Positions 1-9,699 of a stretch of DNA of 64,000 nt are shown one piece after another. The stretch's first letter is position 1. Each line of letters starts with the position of its first letter. The translations under genes were made by a program, and so were the position numbers. Source of the DNA: Clostridium cadaveris (GTDB lineage: Bacteria; Bacillota; Clostridia; Clostridiales; Clostridiaceae); NCBI RefSeq assembly GCF_020911725.1, contig NZ_CP076620.1:3208501-3272500 (forward strand). The letters run 5' to 3'. The notes under the pieces were generated by a model. It did not search any database and had not been told where the DNA came from. It was given only the letters and a program-made list of their open reading frames with translations.

Positions 1-249
1 CTTATCAGCTTTTTCATAGTAGCATCTGAATTGCTTTTCAAGAACACCATATATTCTTCTAGCTTTTTGTTTTTCTCTTAACTGCATTCCGTAGTTAGAT
101 ACTTTCTTTCTGTTTTGTCCGTGTTGTCCTGGCGCATAGCTTCTTCTAGCAAATGCACATTTATCTGTATAACATCTATCACCTTTTAAGAACAACTTCA
201 TACCTTCTCTTCTGCAAAGTTTGCAGCTTGCTCCAGTATATCTTGCCAT
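1..249 (-). CDS. rpsD: 30S ribosomal protein S4 (3' part outside window)
   Basis: S4 binds the 16S 5' domain and nucleates 30S assembly; in several bacteria it also represses its own operon. Only the first 83 residues are visible; the gene runs off the window edge in frame. They carry the zinc-binding form of the N-terminal domain, with C9 and C12 (CKLC) followed by C26 and C31, then the conserved YAPGQHG stretch. The ATG follows an AGGAGG site. It sits 27 bp after rpsK, so it belongs to the alpha operon rather than standing alone as in Bacillus subtilis. Confidence 0.96.
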   Translation of the reverse strand, partial: MARYTGASCKLCRREGMKLFLKGDRCYTDKCAFARRSYAPGQHGQNRKKVSNYGMQLREKQKARRIYGVLEKQFRCYYEKADK

Positions 250-276
250 TAAATTACACCTCCTGTTAACTAAAAA

Positions 277-672
277 TTAAACTCTTCTTCTCTTTGGTGG
301 TCTACATCCGTTATGTGGTATTGGAGTTACGTCCTTTATTAGAGTAACTTCTAGACCTGCTGCTTGTAGAGATCTGATTGCTGCTTCTCTTCCTGCTCCT
401 GGTCCTTTTACATATACCTCAACACTCTTTAAACCGTGTTCCATAGCTGCTTTAGCTGATGTTTCAGCTGCCATTTGTGCAGCAAATGGAGTACTTTTTC
501 TTGATCCTCTGAATCCCAATGCTCCCGCACTAGACCATGATAAAGCATTTCCTGCTGCATCAGTTAAAGTAACTATTGAGTTATTGAAAGTTGACTTTAT
601 GTGTGCTGCACCGTGCTCAACATTCTTTCTCTCTTTTCTTCTTCTGGTCTTTTTAACCTTTTGAGCTGCCAT
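277..672 (-). CDS. rpsK: 30S ribosomal protein S11
   Basis: S11 lies on the platform of the 30S subunit and contacts 16S rRNA near the mRNA exit. The 131-residue protein has the family's usual length, a basic N-terminal tail ([11 protein letters not shown]), the core [17 protein letters not shown], and the conserved C-terminal [10 protein letters not shown]. It lies 18 bp after rpsM and 27 bp before rpsD, in standard alpha-operon order. Nothing is unusual. Confidence 0.98.
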   Translation of the reverse strand: MAAQKVKKTRRRKERKNVEHGAAHIKSTFNNSIVTLTDAAGNALSWSSAGALGFRGSRKSTPFAAQMAAETSAKAAMEHGLKSVEVYVKGPGAGREAAIRSLQAAGLEVTLIKDVTPIPHNGCRPPKRRRV

Positions 673-690
673 TGTCTTACCTCCTAACTA

Positions 691-1056
691 TTACTTCTTC
701 TTACCTGCTATAGTCTTCTTAGGACCTTTTCTAGTTCTAGCATTAGTCTTAGTTCTTTGTCCTCTTACTGGAAGACCTCTTCTATGTCTCATACCTCTGT
801 AACATCCGATTTCTACTAATCTCTTGATATTAAGAGCTACTTCTCTTCTAAGATCACCTTCAACTTTAAGGTTCTTTACGTAATCTCTTATAGCATTAAC
901 TTCTTCTTCACTTAAATCCTTAACTCTAACGTCTGGATTTACTCCAGTAGCTTCAAGAATTTTTCTAGAAGTAGGTAATCCTATTCCAAATATATATGTT
1001 AGACCTATTTCTACTCTTTTTTCTTTTGGTAGGTCTACGCCTGCTATTCTTGCCAT
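691..1056 (-). CDS. rpsM: 30S ribosomal protein S13
   Basis: S13 sits in the 30S head and contacts P-site tRNA and the 50S subunit through intersubunit bridges. The 121 residues begin [10 protein letters not shown] and contain the [25 protein letters not shown] signature (only partly quoted here: [15 protein letters not shown]). The ATG has a GGAGG site 8-9 bases upstream. It is the first gene of the alpha part, and the 153-bp gap before it holds a structured element that may control it (see 1130-1182). Confidence 0.98.
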   Translation of the reverse strand: MARIAGVDLPKEKRVEIGLTYIFGIGLPTSRKILEATGVNPDVRVKDLSEEEVNAIRDYVKNLKVEGDLRREVALNIKRLVEIGCYRGMRHRRGLPVRGQRTKTNARTRKGPKKTIAGKKK

Positions 1057-1129
1057 TAAAATTTACACCTCCTGGTAATTGAAATGTCTTGTTTAACTTT
1101 ATCTAGTGGTTTTAATGAATTTATTTCAA

Positions 1130-1182
1130 ATCTTAGGTCAATAGAGCGTAGCGGTTACTCTATTGTCAGCCTTACCTAAAAT
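1130..1182 (-). promoter_or_regulatory. Structured RNA element before rpsM (candidate alpha-operon leader)
   Basis: The rpmJ-rpsM spacer can fold into a two-part helix on the minus strand. An outer stem pairs ATTTTAGGT (1174-1182) with ACCTAAGAT (1130-1138). An inner 8-bp stem pairs CAATAGAG (1158-1165) with CTCTATTG (1139-1146) around an 11-nt loop, with an 8-nt bulge AAGGCTGA on one side. E. coli S4 represses the alpha operon at its rpsM leader, and rpsD is in this operon here, so S4 is the obvious candidate ligand. The fold is seen; the ligand is inferred. Confidence 0.5.
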
Positions 1183-1209
1183 CTACTAACGGTTATATCT
1201 TTTTTTATA

Positions 1210-1335
<126 letters not shown>

Positions 1336-1338
1336 TTA

Positions 1339-1557
1339 TTACTTCGCTCTCCAAGTAATTCTTCCACGAGTCAAATCATATGGAGAAAGCTCCACAGTAA
1401 CTTTATCTCCTGGTAGAATCCTTATGAAGTTCATTCTTAACTTACCTGATATGTGAGCTAATATTTTATGCCCACTTTCAAGTTCTACTTGAAACATTGC
1501 ATTAGGTAGAGCTTCTAAAACTATACCTTGCATTTCTATAACATCATCTTTAGACAT
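1339..1557 (-). CDS. infA: Translation initiation factor IF-1
   Basis: IF-1 occupies the 30S A site during initiation and cooperates with IF-2 and IF-3. The 72-residue protein is one S1-like OB fold of the usual length, with conserved segments [31 protein letters not shown] and LTRGRITWR. The ATG has an AGGAGG site. It lies between the KOW-domain gene and rpmJ with gaps of 15-17 bp, so all three are probably on one transcript. Confidence 0.98.
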   Translation of the reverse strand: MSKDDVIEMQGIVLEALPNAMFQVELESGHKILAHISGKLRMNFIRILPGDKVTVELSPYDLTRGRITWRAK

Positions 1558-1574
1558 AAGGTAATCAAACCTCC

Positions 1575-1841
1575 TTAAACAATGCCTTCTAAAAACTTTT
1601 TTATCATAACATCTAAGATTCGTTTATTAGACATTATGTATTCTCTTATATCTGTTGCCAAAACATCAGTCATTTTTAAATGTTTTAGTTTTTTCTTTTT
1701 AGGCTTTTCTATTGTTTTTAACCTTCCGTCAGCAAGTAATACATAGTTATCATCTATTTGCTCTATGACAATGTAGTAATCACCTGTGTCTCTGCCTGCT
1801 TTAGAAATTACAACTTTACCTAACAAGTCATTGTCTTGCAA
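1575..1841 (-). CDS. KOW-domain RNA-binding protein, L14e/L6e/L27e-like
   Basis: A small basic protein of the Gram-positive family found between map and infA and thought to bind RNA or the ribosome; its exact role is unknown. The KOW motif is [19 protein letters not shown], followed by a lysine-rich stretch ([12 protein letters not shown]). I place the start at a TTG at 1841 (88 residues, [10 protein letters not shown] after the start), because GAGGTG lies 6 bases upstream of it. An ATG at 1871 gives 98 residues but has no ribosome binding site and would put the site inside the gene. Confidence 0.8.
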   Translation of the reverse strand: MQDNDLLGKVVISKAGRDTGDYYIVIEQIDDNYVLLADGRLKTIEKPKKKKLKHLKMTDVLATDIREYIMSNKRILDVMIKKFLEGIV

Positions 1842-1930
1842 ATTTTTCACCTCAATGATTACCTTAGTCATAAATTAACTCAGCTTTAGCCGATATGAAT
1901 TTATAACTAAGCATCGCTAAACTTGGGTTT

Positions 1931-2683
1931 TTATTTTATTAATGTTAAAATCTCAGGACCATTTGGTAAAATAGCAACAGTATTCTCATAATGAGCTGAG
2001 AGACTTCCATCTGTAGTTACTACAGTCCATCCATCTCTTTTAGTCCTTACGTAATGCTGACCTTTGTTTACCATCGGTTCAATTGCTAATACCATTCCTT
2101 CGACTATTTTTGGTCCCCTACAAGGTCTACCAAAGTTAGGAACTGCAGGATCTTCATGAAGACTCCTTCCTATTCCATGACCCACATAATCTCTTACAAC
2201 AGAATATCCATGAGTCTCAACAAAAGTCTGGATTTCATGACCTATATCGGTTATCCTATTTCCTATTATAGCCTTTTCTACACCTTTAAAAAAACTTTCT
2301 TCAGTAACTTTTACAAGTTGCTTAGCATCATTTGAGACCTTTCCAACTAGGAAGGTCCTTGCGGCATCTCCATGAAACCCATTAAAGCAAGCTCCACAAT
2401 CAATACTGATTATGTCTCCTTCTTTTAAGATTACGTCATTACTTGGGATGCCATGAACCACAGTTTCATTAATAGATGCACATATTGACCCTGGAAAACC
2501 TCCATATCCCTTAAAGGACGGCCTTGCTCCCTGCTTAGTTATAAATTCTTCTGCTAATCTATCTATCTCTGCGGAAGTCATACCTGGTGATATAACCTCT
2601 TCAAGTTTTAAAAGAGTTTCGCCGACTATATGTCCTGCGGCTCTCATGCACTCAATTTCATGATTATTTTTTAATATAATCAT
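1931..2683 (-). CDS. map: Methionine aminopeptidase, type I
   Basis: This cytosolic metalloenzyme removes the initiator methionine from nascent proteins after deformylation. The 250-residue pita-bread fold shows HGIPSNDVILKEGDIISIDCG and FHGDAARTF with metal-ligand aspartates, the metal-ligand His in GHGIGRSLHEDP, and the glutamate ligands in AIEPM and HYENTVAI. Its ATG overlaps the adk stop by one base (TAATG), which indicates translational coupling with adk. Confidence 0.97.
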   Translation of the reverse strand: MIILKNNHEIECMRAAGHIVGETLLKLEEVISPGMTSAEIDRLAEEFITKQGARPSFKGYGGFPGSICASINETVVHGIPSNDVILKEGDIISIDCGACFNGFHGDAARTFLVGKVSNDAKQLVKVTEESFFKGVEKAIIGNRITDIGHEIQTFVETHGYSVVRDYVGHGIGRSLHEDPAVPNFGRPCRGPKIVEGMVLAIEPMVNKGQHYVRTKRDGWTVVTTDGSLSAHYENTVAILPNGPEILTLIK

Positions 2684-3333
2684 TACTTATCGCTTCCTAG
2701 AATATTGCAGATACTTTCAAAAACTTCATTGATTGCCTTAGTACCATCTACAGTCTTTAAGAGTCCTTCAGCATCATAATAGTTTATTAAAGGTTGAGTT
2801 TGGCTATCATAAACATCCAATCTCTCTTTTACAGTTGCTTCTGTATCATCTTTTCTTTGGACTACATCATTACCACATACATCGCACTTTCCATCAACAG
2901 ATGGTGGATTGAATTTTATATGATAACTTGCTCCACATGATGTGCACACTCTTCTTCCAGTCATTCTTTCAAGAATGAAGTTTTGAGGTACATCTATTAA
3001 AAGTGCTACATCAAGATCTGTTCCATTTTCCTTTAAAAATTCTTTTAATGCTTCAGCCTGAGCTACTGTTCTTGGAAATCCATCTAGTAAAAATCCATTT
3101 TCGCAGAACTCTTGGCTTAAAGTATCTTTAACTAAATCTATAGTTAATGAATCTGGTACTAAGTGACCTTTGTCAATATATCCCTTAGCTTCTATTCCTA
3201 AAGGTGTTTTTTCAGAAATATTCTTTCTAAAAATATCACCTGTAGATATATGCGGTATAGAATATTTATTGCTAATTGACTTAGCTTGCGTTCCTTTTCC
3301 TGCTCCTGGAGGACCTAATAAAACTATTCTCAT
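2683..3333 (-). CDS. adk: Adenylate kinase
   Basis: It interconverts ATP, AMP and ADP in the cytosol. Residues 7-15 form the P-loop [15 protein letters not shown] (NMP-binding region) is near residue 85. The lid carries four cysteines, CTSCG and CDVCG, separated by 16 residues, so it is the zinc-binding lid typical of Gram-positive enzymes. At 216 residues it has the usual long-form length. It sits between secY and map as in most Firmicutes and overlaps the map start by one base. Confidence 0.98.
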   Translation of the reverse strand: MRIVLLGPPGAGKGTQAKSISNKYSIPHISTGDIFRKNISEKTPLGIEAKGYIDKGHLVPDSLTIDLVKDTLSQEFCENGFLLDGFPRTVAQAEALKEFLKENGTDLDVALLIDVPQNFILERMTGRRVCTSCGASYHIKFNPPSVDGKCDVCGNDVVQRKDDTEATVKERLDVYDSQTQPLINYYDAEGLLKTVDGTKAINEVFESICNILGSDK

Positions 3334-3355
3334 TTTGCATCATCTCCATTATATT

Positions 3356-4642
3356 CTATTTAAGGAATCCTTGATAATGACGCATTACTAATTGAGATTC
3401 AATTTGTCTTACAGTTTCTAACGATACACTGACCATAATTAAGAACATTGTACCTCCAAATTGAATACCCTTAAATGGCGTATGTGCCGATATTATTATA
3501 GGGAAAAGTGCTATGATTGACGCATATATTCCACCTATTACAGACACTTTATTTAATATCTTCTCTAAATATAATTCAGTTTGTTTTCCTGGTCTTATAC
3601 CTGGTATAAATCCAGCAGACTTATGCATGTTTTCAGCCATCTCTTCTGGTTTAAATGTAATTTGTGAATAAAACCAAGTGAAGAATATAACTAATATTGC
3701 ATAAACAACTGCATGTGACCATGTGTTGGTACTGAATATATTCCACGGACTATTCGAATTAATAAATGCATAGAAAGAAGTTTTTGAGAAGAATAATTGA
3801 GTAATTACTGGAACAAATTGAAGTACTGACATAGCAAATATTATTGCTATAACAGCAGATCCGATTATGCTTATTGGAATATGGGTTGTTTGACCTTTAT
3901 AAGTCTTATTTCCAACAGCTTTTCCAGCGTACTGAACGTGAATCCTTCTTTCTGCTAATGTCATATATATTATTGACAACAAGATAGCTAATGATACTAC
4001 TAATAGCATTGCTACTGCTACTCCAGTAACAGCTCCGGTTTCTTGAGACTTTATAATTTGATTTACTAGAGTTGGAAATCTAGAAATTATATTTACAAAG
4101 ATTATCAAAGAAAGTCCGTTTCCAATACCTTTTACTGTAATCTGATCCCCTAACCACATTAAGAATGTACTTCCTGCAATAAGAGGAACTAAGATTAACA
4201 TAACTCCAAGGAATGAACTATCAGTAACAACTCCTTGATTATAAATATACATATAAGATGCATATGCCATTATAATTGATATAGGTATTGATATATATCT
4301 TGTTATGTTTTGTATTTTCTTTCTTCCGTCTTCGCCTTCCTTAGATAGCTGTTCCAACTTTGGAATAGCTATTGTAAGAAGCTGCATTATAATCGATGCA
4401 TTGATGTATGGTGATACAGCCAATGCAAAGATACTAAATCCGCTAAAGGCACCTCCGGATATTAAGTCATAAAAATTTATTAGTGTTCCAGACTGTCCCA
4501 TACTTGCAGATAAAGCTGCTATGTTGACTCCAGGAACCGGAATAAAGTTTCCCATTCTTAGAACCATCACTAAAAATATGGTGTATAAAATTCTTTTTCT
4601 TAGTTCTGGAATTTTCCAGGCGTTACGTAGGGTTGATAGCAT
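3356..4642 (-). CDS. secY: Protein translocase channel subunit SecY
   Basis: SecY forms the membrane pore through which secreted proteins pass and into which membrane proteins insert, together with SecE (29935-30189 in this window) and SecG. The 428 residues contain about ten hydrophobic segments, the plug region GGAFSGFSIFALAVSPYINAS, quoted in part, and the conserved cytosolic loops TLAERRIHVQYAGK and SAGFIPGIRPGKQTE that meet the ribosome and SecA. The stop codon lies two bases from the start of translation spacing to rplO, the usual spc-operon arrangement. Confidence 0.98.
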   Translation of the reverse strand: MLSTLRNAWKIPELRKRILYTIFLVMVLRMGNFIPVPGVNIAALSASMGQSGTLINFYDLISGGAFSGFSIFALAVSPYINASIIMQLLTIAIPKLEQLSKEGEDGRKKIQNITRYISIPISIIMAYASYMYIYNQGVVTDSSFLGVMLILVPLIAGSTFLMWLGDQITVKGIGNGLSLIIFVNIISRFPTLVNQIIKSQETGAVTGVAVAMLLVVSLAILLSIIYMTLAERRIHVQYAGKAVGNKTYKGQTTHIPISIIGSAVIAIIFAMSVLQFVPVITQLFFSKTSFYAFINSNSPWNIFSTNTWSHAVVYAILVIFFTWFYSQITFKPEEMAENMHKSAGFIPGIRPGKQTELYLEKILNKVSVIGGIYASIIALFPIIISAHTPFKGIQFGGTMFLIMVSVSLETVRQIESQLVMRHYQGFLK

Positions 4643-4644
4643 TT

Positions 4645-5085
4645 TTATACCACCTCAACTTTTCCTCCAGCTGTTTCAATCTTTTCAGCTGCTGATTTAG
4701 AGAATTTTGAAGCCTTAACAGTTAAGCTCTTTTCTAAGTTTCCATTTCCTAAAATCTTAACTCCGTCTTTTACTTTACTGATTATTCTCTTTTCTAGCAG
4801 TAATTCTGGTGTAACTTCTGTTCCATTTTCAAAAACATTTAATCTATCTACATTGATAGCAACATATTCTTTAGCAAATATGTTAGTAAATCCTCTCTTT
4901 GGAAGTCTTCTGAATAATGGCATCTGACCTCCTTCAAATCCTGGTCTTACTCCGCCACCACTTCTAGCATTCTGTCCTTTTTCACCTTTACCAGCGTTTC
5001 TTCCTAATCCTGAACCTGTACCTCTACCGATTCTCTTAGGAGCTTTTCTGCTTCCTGCTGCTGGTTTTAACTCATGAAGTTTCAT
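4645..5085 (-). CDS. rplO: 50S ribosomal protein L15
   Basis: L15 joins late in 50S assembly and threads a long basic extension into 23S rRNA. The 146 residues start [20 protein letters not shown], with the glycine-rich extension [19 protein letters not shown] and the conserved [15 protein letters not shown]. The ATG follows a GGAGG site. Only two bases separate its stop from the secY start, so secY may be translated by coupling. Confidence 0.98.
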   Translation of the reverse strand: MKLHELKPAAGSRKAPKRIGRGTGSGLGRNAGKGEKGQNARSGGGVRPGFEGGQMPLFRRLPKRGFTNIFAKEYVAINVDRLNVFENGTEVTPELLLEKRIISKVKDGVKILGNGNLEKSLTVKASKFSKSAAEKIETAGGKVEVV

Positions 5086-5107
5086 CTATCTTGCACCTCC
5101 TCGTTAA

Positions 5108-5287
5108 TTATATTTCTTCTACCTTTAGTAGGTAATCAATTTTCTTTATCATACCCATAACTTGAGGAGTACCCTCATGCTCTTTTACTGTTCCAATTTT
5201 TCTTAGTCCTAGAGCATTAGCAGTAGCGATATGGTCCTTCTTTCTACCTATTAAGCTCTTAACTAATGTTATTTTCATTTTAGCCAA
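5108..5287 (-). CDS. rpmD: 50S ribosomal protein L30
   Basis: L30 binds 23S domain II near L33 and 5S rRNA. The frame gives 59 residues, [19 protein letters not shown] at the start and YLLKVEEI at the end, matching the family. The start codon is TTG at 5287: GGAGG lies eight bases before it, whereas the in-frame ATG nine bases further in would be too far from the site. It lies between rpsE and rplO, as usual. Confidence 0.94.
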   Translation of the reverse strand: MAKMKITLVKSLIGRKKDHIATANALGLRKIGTVKEHEGTPQVMGMIKKIDYLLKVEEI

Positions 5288-5300
5288 GGCAATCCCCTCC

Positions 5301-5798
5301 TTAACCTAAAATTTCTTCAACGGATTTTCCTCTTAGCTTAGCTATTTGCTCAGCTGTTCTTAGGCTTGCTAATCCGTTTATTGTTGCGTTAACCATATTT
5401 TTAGGGTTATTTGAACCTAGAGACTTAGCTCTAACGTCCTTTAATCCAGCTAATTCAAGGACCGCTCTTGCTGGACCTCCCGCTATAACTCCAGTACCTT
5501 CAGTAGCAGGCATTATTAAAACATCACCCTTACCGAATATTCCGTGTACTGCATGAGGAACTGTAGTTCCAACTATCTCAACAGAAACTAAATGTTTCTT
5601 AGCATCTTCTATTGCTTTTCTGATTGCTTCAGGTATTTCTATAGACTTACCAATTCCAACTCCAACGTGTCCGTTCTCGTCTCCAACAACTACTAGAGCG
5701 CTGAATCTGAAGTTTCTACCACCTTTAACAACCTTAGTAACTCTATTTATAGAAACAACCTTTTCTTTAAGGTCTAGTGTACTAGGATCGATTCTCAT
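5301..5798 (-). CDS. rpsE: 30S ribosomal protein S5
   Basis: S5 lines the mRNA entry channel and affects decoding accuracy. The 165 residues show the N-terminal double-stranded-RNA-binding fold ([20 protein letters not shown], first part quoted) with the loop [13 protein letters not shown], where spectinomycin-resistance changes occur; the loop looks wild type. The C-terminal domain has [14 protein letters not shown] and [11 protein letters not shown]. Its stop is 13 bp from the rpmD start. Confidence 0.98.
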   Translation of the reverse strand: MRIDPSTLDLKEKVVSINRVTKVVKGGRNFRFSALVVVGDENGHVGVGIGKSIEIPEAIRKAIEDAKKHLVSVEIVGTTVPHAVHGIFGKGDVLIMPATEGTGVIAGGPARAVLELAGLKDVRAKSLGSNNPKNMVNATINGLASLRTAEQIAKLRGKSVEEILG

Positions 5799-5814
5799 TT
5801 ATTTTCCTCCTTAA

Positions 5815-6174
5815 TTAGAATTGTAGGCCCGCTTCTCTAGCGCCCTCTGCAAGCTCTTTAACTCTTCCATGATATATGTATCCGCCTCTGTCAAATACAA
5901 CATCATTGATTCCTTTTTCAATTGCTCTCTTTGCTATAGCTTCTCCAACTAATTTAGCAGCTTCTTTGTTGCTTCCCTTAGCTGTAAAGTCTTTCTCAGT
6001 GCTAGAAGCAGCAACTAAAGTTCTTCCAGCTACATCATCTATTATTTGAGCATATATATTCTTTTCGCTTCTATATACACAAAGTCTTGGTCTTTCATTT
6101 GTTCCAGAGATTTTCTTACGAACTCTTAAATGACGTCTTTCTCTTTGCGCTTTTCTGTCAGCTTTTTTGAACAT
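5815..6174 (-). CDS. rplR: 50S ribosomal protein L18
   Basis: L18 binds 5S rRNA and helps anchor it, with L5 and L25, in the central protuberance. The 119 residues begin with a very basic tail ([20 protein letters not shown]) and show [18 protein letters not shown] and [17 protein letters not shown], the family's landmarks. It lies in spc order between rplF and rpsE with short gaps and a recognisable AGGAG site. Confidence 0.98.
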   Translation of the reverse strand: MFKKADRKAQRERRHLRVRKKISGTNERPRLCVYRSEKNIYAQIIDDVAGRTLVAASSTEKDFTAKGSNKEAAKLVGEAIAKRAIEKGINDVVFDRGGYIYHGRVKELAEGAREAGLQF

Positions 6175-6193
6175 TTAGGTTCACTCCTTTCTA

Positions 6194-6736
6194 TTACTTC
6201 TTACCAGTCTTACCTTCCTTACGTCTGATAACTTCACCTTCATACTTGATTCCTTTACCCTTGTAAGGTTCTGGTACTCTCCACTTTCTTATGTCAGCAG
6301 CCATATCTCCAACTTTTTCTTTATCAATTCCTTTAACTACAACTTTTGTAGCAGCTGGAATTTCAAAAGTTACGCCTTCAACTGGCTCTATTTCTACAGG
6401 GTGAGAATATCCTAAGTTCATTACAAGCTTCTTTCCTTGTAATTGCGCTCTATATCCAACACCAACTAATTCTAAAGTTTTTTGGTATCCTTCGGATACT
6501 CCTTTAACCATGTTATTTAACAAAGCTCTAGTTAATCCGTGTAGTGCTCTATGATCCTTGTTATCACTTGGTCTAGTAACAACTACTTCATTGCCTTGAA
6601 CTGTTATTTGTATGTCTTTGTGCATAGCCTTCTCTAATTGGCCTTTTGGTCCTTTTACAGTAACAACGTTCTCTGGAGTTACTGTAACAGTTACGCCATT
6701 AGGAATAGCTATCGGTAATCTACCAACTCTTGACAT
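6194..6736 (-). CDS. rplF: 50S ribosomal protein L6
   Basis: L6 is a two-domain 23S-binding protein close to the sarcin-ricin loop and the factor-binding site. The 180 residues begin [15 protein letters not shown] and end with the conserved signature [14 protein letters not shown]. The start has GGAGG seven bases upstream. The 94-bp gap to rpsH is longer than elsewhere in this operon and contains a small GGGGA/TCCCC hairpin (6768-6782). Confidence 0.98.
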   Translation of the reverse strand: MSRVGRLPIAIPNGVTVTVTPENVVTVKGPKGQLEKAMHKDIQITVQGNEVVVTRPSDNKDHRALHGLTRALLNNMVKGVSEGYQKTLELVGVGYRAQLQGKKLVMNLGYSHPVEIEPVEGVTFEIPAATKVVVKGIDKEKVGDMAADIRKWRVPEPYKGKGIKYEGEVIRRKEGKTGKK

Positions 6737-6830
6737 GATTGCACCTCCTATATCCCTTATGGTGTACGGGGAGTTTATCCCCTATACTTATCTATAATAA
6801 AATCCATACTAAGATTAAATCTCAATTATT

Positions 6831-7229
6831 TTACCAAACGTAGCAGATAACTTCTCCACCTACGCCAGCTTTTCTTGCTTCTCTATCAGTTAAAATACCC
6901 TTTGAAGTAGAAATTACTGCAACTCCTAGTCCGTTTAATACCTTAGGTACATCGTCCTTTTGGCAGTATACTCTTAAACCTGGTTTAGATATTTTCTTTA
7001 TTCCAGTTATAACTCTTTCATTGTTAATGCCATATTTAAGTGTTAATCTCATCATAGGCACAACTCCTTCAGAGTACTCCTCAATTTCCTTTATATATCC
7101 TTCTTGAAGTAATATATTTGCTATAGCCTTCTTTATGTTTGAAGAAGGTATTTCTACTATCTCATGTTTTACAGCATTTGCATTTCTAATACGTGTTAGC
7201 AAATCTGCGATAGGATCCGTCATAACCAT
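6831..7229 (-). CDS. rpsH: 30S ribosomal protein S8
   Basis: S8 binds the central domain of 16S rRNA and in E. coli represses the spc operon. The 132 residues start [19 protein letters not shown] and end [13 protein letters not shown], both highly conserved. Of two in-frame ATGs, the first is chosen because GGAGG lies eight bases upstream of it; the second would be 14 bases away. It follows rpsZ by about 30 bp. Confidence 0.98.
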   Translation of the reverse strand: MVMTDPIADLLTRIRNANAVKHEIVEIPSSNIKKAIANILLQEGYIKEIEEYSEGVVPMMRLTLKYGINNERVITGIKKISKPGLRVYCQKDDVPKVLNGLGVAVISTSKGILTDREARKAGVGGEVICYVW

Positions 7230-7261
7230 TTAATATGCCTCCTTTCTTTACCCAATCAATA

Positions 7262-7447
7262 TTACCAACTTGCTTTTCTGCATCCAGGTATTTCACCTTT
7301 GTATGCAAGTTCTCTAAAGCATATACGGCAAATTCCATATTTCTTTAAAACAGAATGTGGTCTTCCACATATTCTACATCTTGTATATGCTTGTGTAGAA
7401 TACTTTGGTCCTTTTTTCCACTTTTCAATTATAGCCTTACGTGCCAC
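7262..7447 (-). CDS. rpsZ: 30S ribosomal protein S14, zinc-binding short form
   Basis: S14 is a late-assembling protein of the 30S head. This is the 61-residue type Z form. Four cysteines, CRICG and CRICF with 12 residues between, make the zinc site around [11 protein letters not shown]. The C-terminal PGCRKASW is characteristic of the family. It lies between rplE and rpsH as usual in Firmicutes. A zinc-free paralogue, if present, is outside this window. Confidence 0.98.
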   Translation of the reverse strand: MARKAIIEKWKKGPKYSTQAYTRCRICGRPHSVLKKYGICRICFRELAYKGEIPGCRKASW

Positions 7448-7462
7448 AGTTTTCCCTCCTTA

Positions 7463-8005
7463 TTAATGAGCAAATGGCATTCCAAGGAATCTTAGTAATT
7501 CTCTTGCTTCCTCGTCTGTCTTTGCAGTAGTTACAAATATAATATCCATTCCTCTTACTTTGTCAACTTTATCATACTCAATTTCAGGGAATATAAGTTG
7601 CTCTTTGATTCCTAAAGAGTAGTTTCCTCTTCCATCAAAAGATTTGTCTGAAACTCCTCTAAAGTCTCTAACTCTTGGTAAAGCTATGCTTACGAATTTG
7701 TCAGCAAACTCATACATTTTCTCTTTTCTAAGAGTTACCTTACAACCAATAGCCATATTCTCTCTTATCTTAAAGTTAGCAACTGATTTCTTTGCTCTAG
7801 TTAAGATTGGCTTTTGTCCTGTTATTATTTGAAGATCAGAAACAGCAGATTCTAAATTTTTAGCATTCTCCTTAGCTTCTCCTACTCCCATATTAATAAC
7901 TATTTTCTCTAGTTTTGGCACTTGCATTATGTTTTTATATCCGAACTTTTCCATCATAGCTGGAACTACTTCTTTATTGTATTTTTCTTGTAGTCTTGAA
8001 ATCAT
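7463..8005 (-). CDS. rplE: 50S ribosomal protein L5
   Basis: L5 binds 5S rRNA in the central protuberance and contacts P-site tRNA and S13. The 180 residues have [20 protein letters not shown], quoted as the family's first landmark, then [18 protein letters not shown], and the C-terminal [20 protein letters not shown]. The start has an AGGAGG site. It lies between rplX and rpsZ. Confidence 0.98.
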   Translation of the reverse strand: MISRLQEKYNKEVVPAMMEKFGYKNIMQVPKLEKIVINMGVGEAKENAKNLESAVSDLQIITGQKPILTRAKKSVANFKIRENMAIGCKVTLRKEKMYEFADKFVSIALPRVRDFRGVSDKSFDGRGNYSLGIKEQLIFPEIEYDKVDKVRGMDIIFVTTAKTDEEARELLRFLGMPFAH

Positions 8006-8028
8006 TAGATTTTACCTCCTTTCAAGTA

Positions 8029-8343
8029 TTAGAATGTTTCTCCACACTTCTTGCACACTCTTACTTTAGCTCCATCTTCAAGAATCTTATAGTTGATTCT
8101 TGTTACATTCTTGCACTTAGTGCAGTATAACATAACTTTTGAGCTGTAAATAGGTGCTTCTTCTTTTATTATTCCACCTTGCATGTTTGCTTGGCTTGGT
8201 TTCTTATGTTTGCTTACTATATTAACGCCACTAACTCTTATCTTACCAGTCTTTGGCATAACTTCTATAACTTCTCCAGTTTTGCCTTTATCTTTTCCAG
8301 ATATAACCATAACTGTGTCATTTTTTCTTACATGAACTTTCAT
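8029..8343 (-). CDS. rplX: 50S ribosomal protein L24
   Basis: L24 is an assembly initiator that binds the 5' end of 23S rRNA near the exit tunnel. The 104 residues have an N-terminal KOW motif ([18 protein letters not shown]) and the family signature [13 protein letters not shown]. The C-terminal part is a likely zinc ribbon, with CTKCK and CKKCG about 23 residues apart. It lies between rplN and rplE. Confidence 0.97.
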   Translation of the reverse strand: MKVHVRKNDTVMVISGKDKGKTGEVIEVMPKTGKIRVSGVNIVSKHKKPSQANMQGGIIKEEAPIYSSKVMLYCTKCKNVTRINYKILEDGAKVRVCKKCGETF

Positions 8344-8361
8344 TATTTAGCTACCTCCCTC

Positions 8362-8730
8362 TTATAGAACTTCAGGTGCCAATGATAATATCTTGTTAAA
8401 CTCTTTATCTCTTAGCTCCCTAGCAACTGGTCCGAAGATACGAGTTCCCCTTGGTTGTTTATCATCTTTAATGATTACTGCTGCGTTCTCGTCGAATCTT
8501 ATATAAGATCCATCTGCTCTTCTTAACCCTTTAACTGATCTAACTATAACAGCCTTAACAACGTCACCTTTTTTAACAACTCCGCCTGGTGTTGCACTTT
8601 TAACGCTAGCAACTATTATATCTCCAATGTTTCCATACTTTCTCTTGGAACCACCTAATACTCTTATGCACATAATTTCTTTAGCACCAGAATTATCTGC
8701 AACATTTAGTATAGTTTGTTGTTGTATCAT
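8362..8730 (-). CDS. rplN: 50S ribosomal protein L14
   Basis: L14 lies on the subunit interface and forms a bridge to 16S rRNA; it is also the docking site of the RsfS silencing factor. The 122 residues begin [20 protein letters not shown] and carry [10 protein letters not shown] and [16 protein letters not shown]. This is the canonical bacterial length. It starts the group that follows rpsQ by 30 bp. Confidence 0.98.
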   Translation of the reverse strand: MIQQQTILNVADNSGAKEIMCIRVLGGSKRKYGNIGDIIVASVKSATPGGVVKKGDVVKAVIVRSVKGLRRADGSYIRFDENAAVIIKDDKQPRGTRIFGPVARELRDKEFNKILSLAPEVL

Positions 8731-8760
8731 GCAAATACCCTCCTTTCAGTACTTAAAAGA

Positions 8761-9015
8761 CTATTTTGCCTTTTCAACTATTTCCACTAGTCTCCATCTC
8801 TTGTCTTTAGATAGTGGTCTTGTTTCCATTATTAAAACTCTATCATTAACTTTTGCTTCATTATTCTCATCATGAGCTTTGAATTTAGTAGTTGTATTAA
8901 CTGTCTTTCCGTAAAGTGGATGACGAACCTTTGTTTCAACAGCTACAACTATAGTTTTATCCATCTTATCTGAAACGACTCTACCAATTCTGGTTTTTCT
9001 ATTTCCTCTTTCCAC
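8761..9015 (-). CDS. rpsQ: 30S ribosomal protein S17
   Basis: S17 is an early-binding OB-fold protein of the 30S body. The 84 residues contain [19 protein letters not shown] and the rRNA-binding [20 protein letters not shown], quoted in part as family landmarks. The start follows GGAGG. It lies 21 bp after rpmC, in the usual S10-spc order. Confidence 0.98.
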   Translation of the reverse strand: MERGNRKTRIGRVVSDKMDKTIVVAVETKVRHPLYGKTVNTTTKFKAHDENNEAKVNDRVLIMETRPLSKDKRWRLVEIVEKAK

Positions 9016-9036
9016 AGGGCGAACCTCCTTTCAGCT

Positions 9037-9249
9037 TTACTGTTCAAAAGCCTTTAACTCTTCTTCTCTTAAAATTGTCTTTATTTGGGCGATTGACTTT
9101 TTAACTTCTCTTATCCTCATTGGATTTTCTAACTGACCTGTAGCTAATTGGAATCTTAAGTTAAATAGCTCAGCCTTAAGATCTCCTAATTTAACATTTA
9201 AATCTTGAGGATTGCTTTGTCTTAACTCTTGTAATTCTCTAGCCTTCAT
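9037..9249 (-). CDS. rpmC: 50S ribosomal protein L29
   Basis: L29 sits near the peptide tunnel exit and is part of the docking surface for trigger factor and SRP. The 70 residues are two helices, starting [18 protein letters not shown] and including [21 protein letters not shown] start it at the ATG at 9249; the longer frame to 9273 adds eight residues not seen in the family. The start overlaps the last 11 bp of rplP, so the two are translationally coupled. Confidence 0.96.
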   Translation of the reverse strand: MKARELQELRQSNPQDLNVKLGDLKAELFNLRFQLATGQLENPMRIREVKKSIAQIKTILREEELKAFEQ

Positions 9250-9682
9250 TGTTTTCACCACCCATTTCCTCAAAATCTCTTCTTGTTACAAACTTAGTTT
9301 TTATAGGAAGCTTGTGTGATGCAAGTCTCATTGCCTCCCTTGCAGTTTCTTCATTAACACCTGACAATTCAAATAATACTCTGCCTGGCTTAACTACTGC
9401 AACCCAGTATTCTGGTGAACCTTTACCTGAACCCATACGTGTTTCAGCTGGTTTTTCTGTAACTGGCTTATCTGGGAAAATCTTTATCCAAAGTTTTCCA
9501 CCTCTTTTTATATATCTGTTTATTGCTATTCTGGCAGCTTCTATTTGGTTACTTGTTATCCAACCACATTCAGTTGCTTGAATTGCATAATCTCCATACG
9601 CAATAAAGTTACCTCTGGTAGCTTTACCCTTCATTCTACCACGTTGTACCTTACGATGTTTTACTCTTTTAGGCATTAACAT
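9239..9682 (-). CDS. rplP: 50S ribosomal protein L16
   Basis: L16 helps shape the A site and the peptidyl-transferase region of the 50S subunit. The 147 residues start [20 protein letters not shown] and carry [29 protein letters not shown] in their middle (quoted here only as [15 protein letters not shown]). The C-terminus overlaps the rpmC start by 11 bp. It follows rpsC by 17 bp. Confidence 0.98.
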   Translation of the reverse strand: MLMPKRVKHRKVQRGRMKGKATRGNFIAYGDYAIQATECGWITSNQIEAARIAINRYIKRGGKLWIKIFPDKPVTEKPAETRMGSGKGSPEYWVAVVKPGRVLFELSGVNEETAREAMRLASHKLPIKTKFVTRRDFEEMGGENNEG

Positions 9683-9699
9683 GTCGTATTCCTCCTTTC

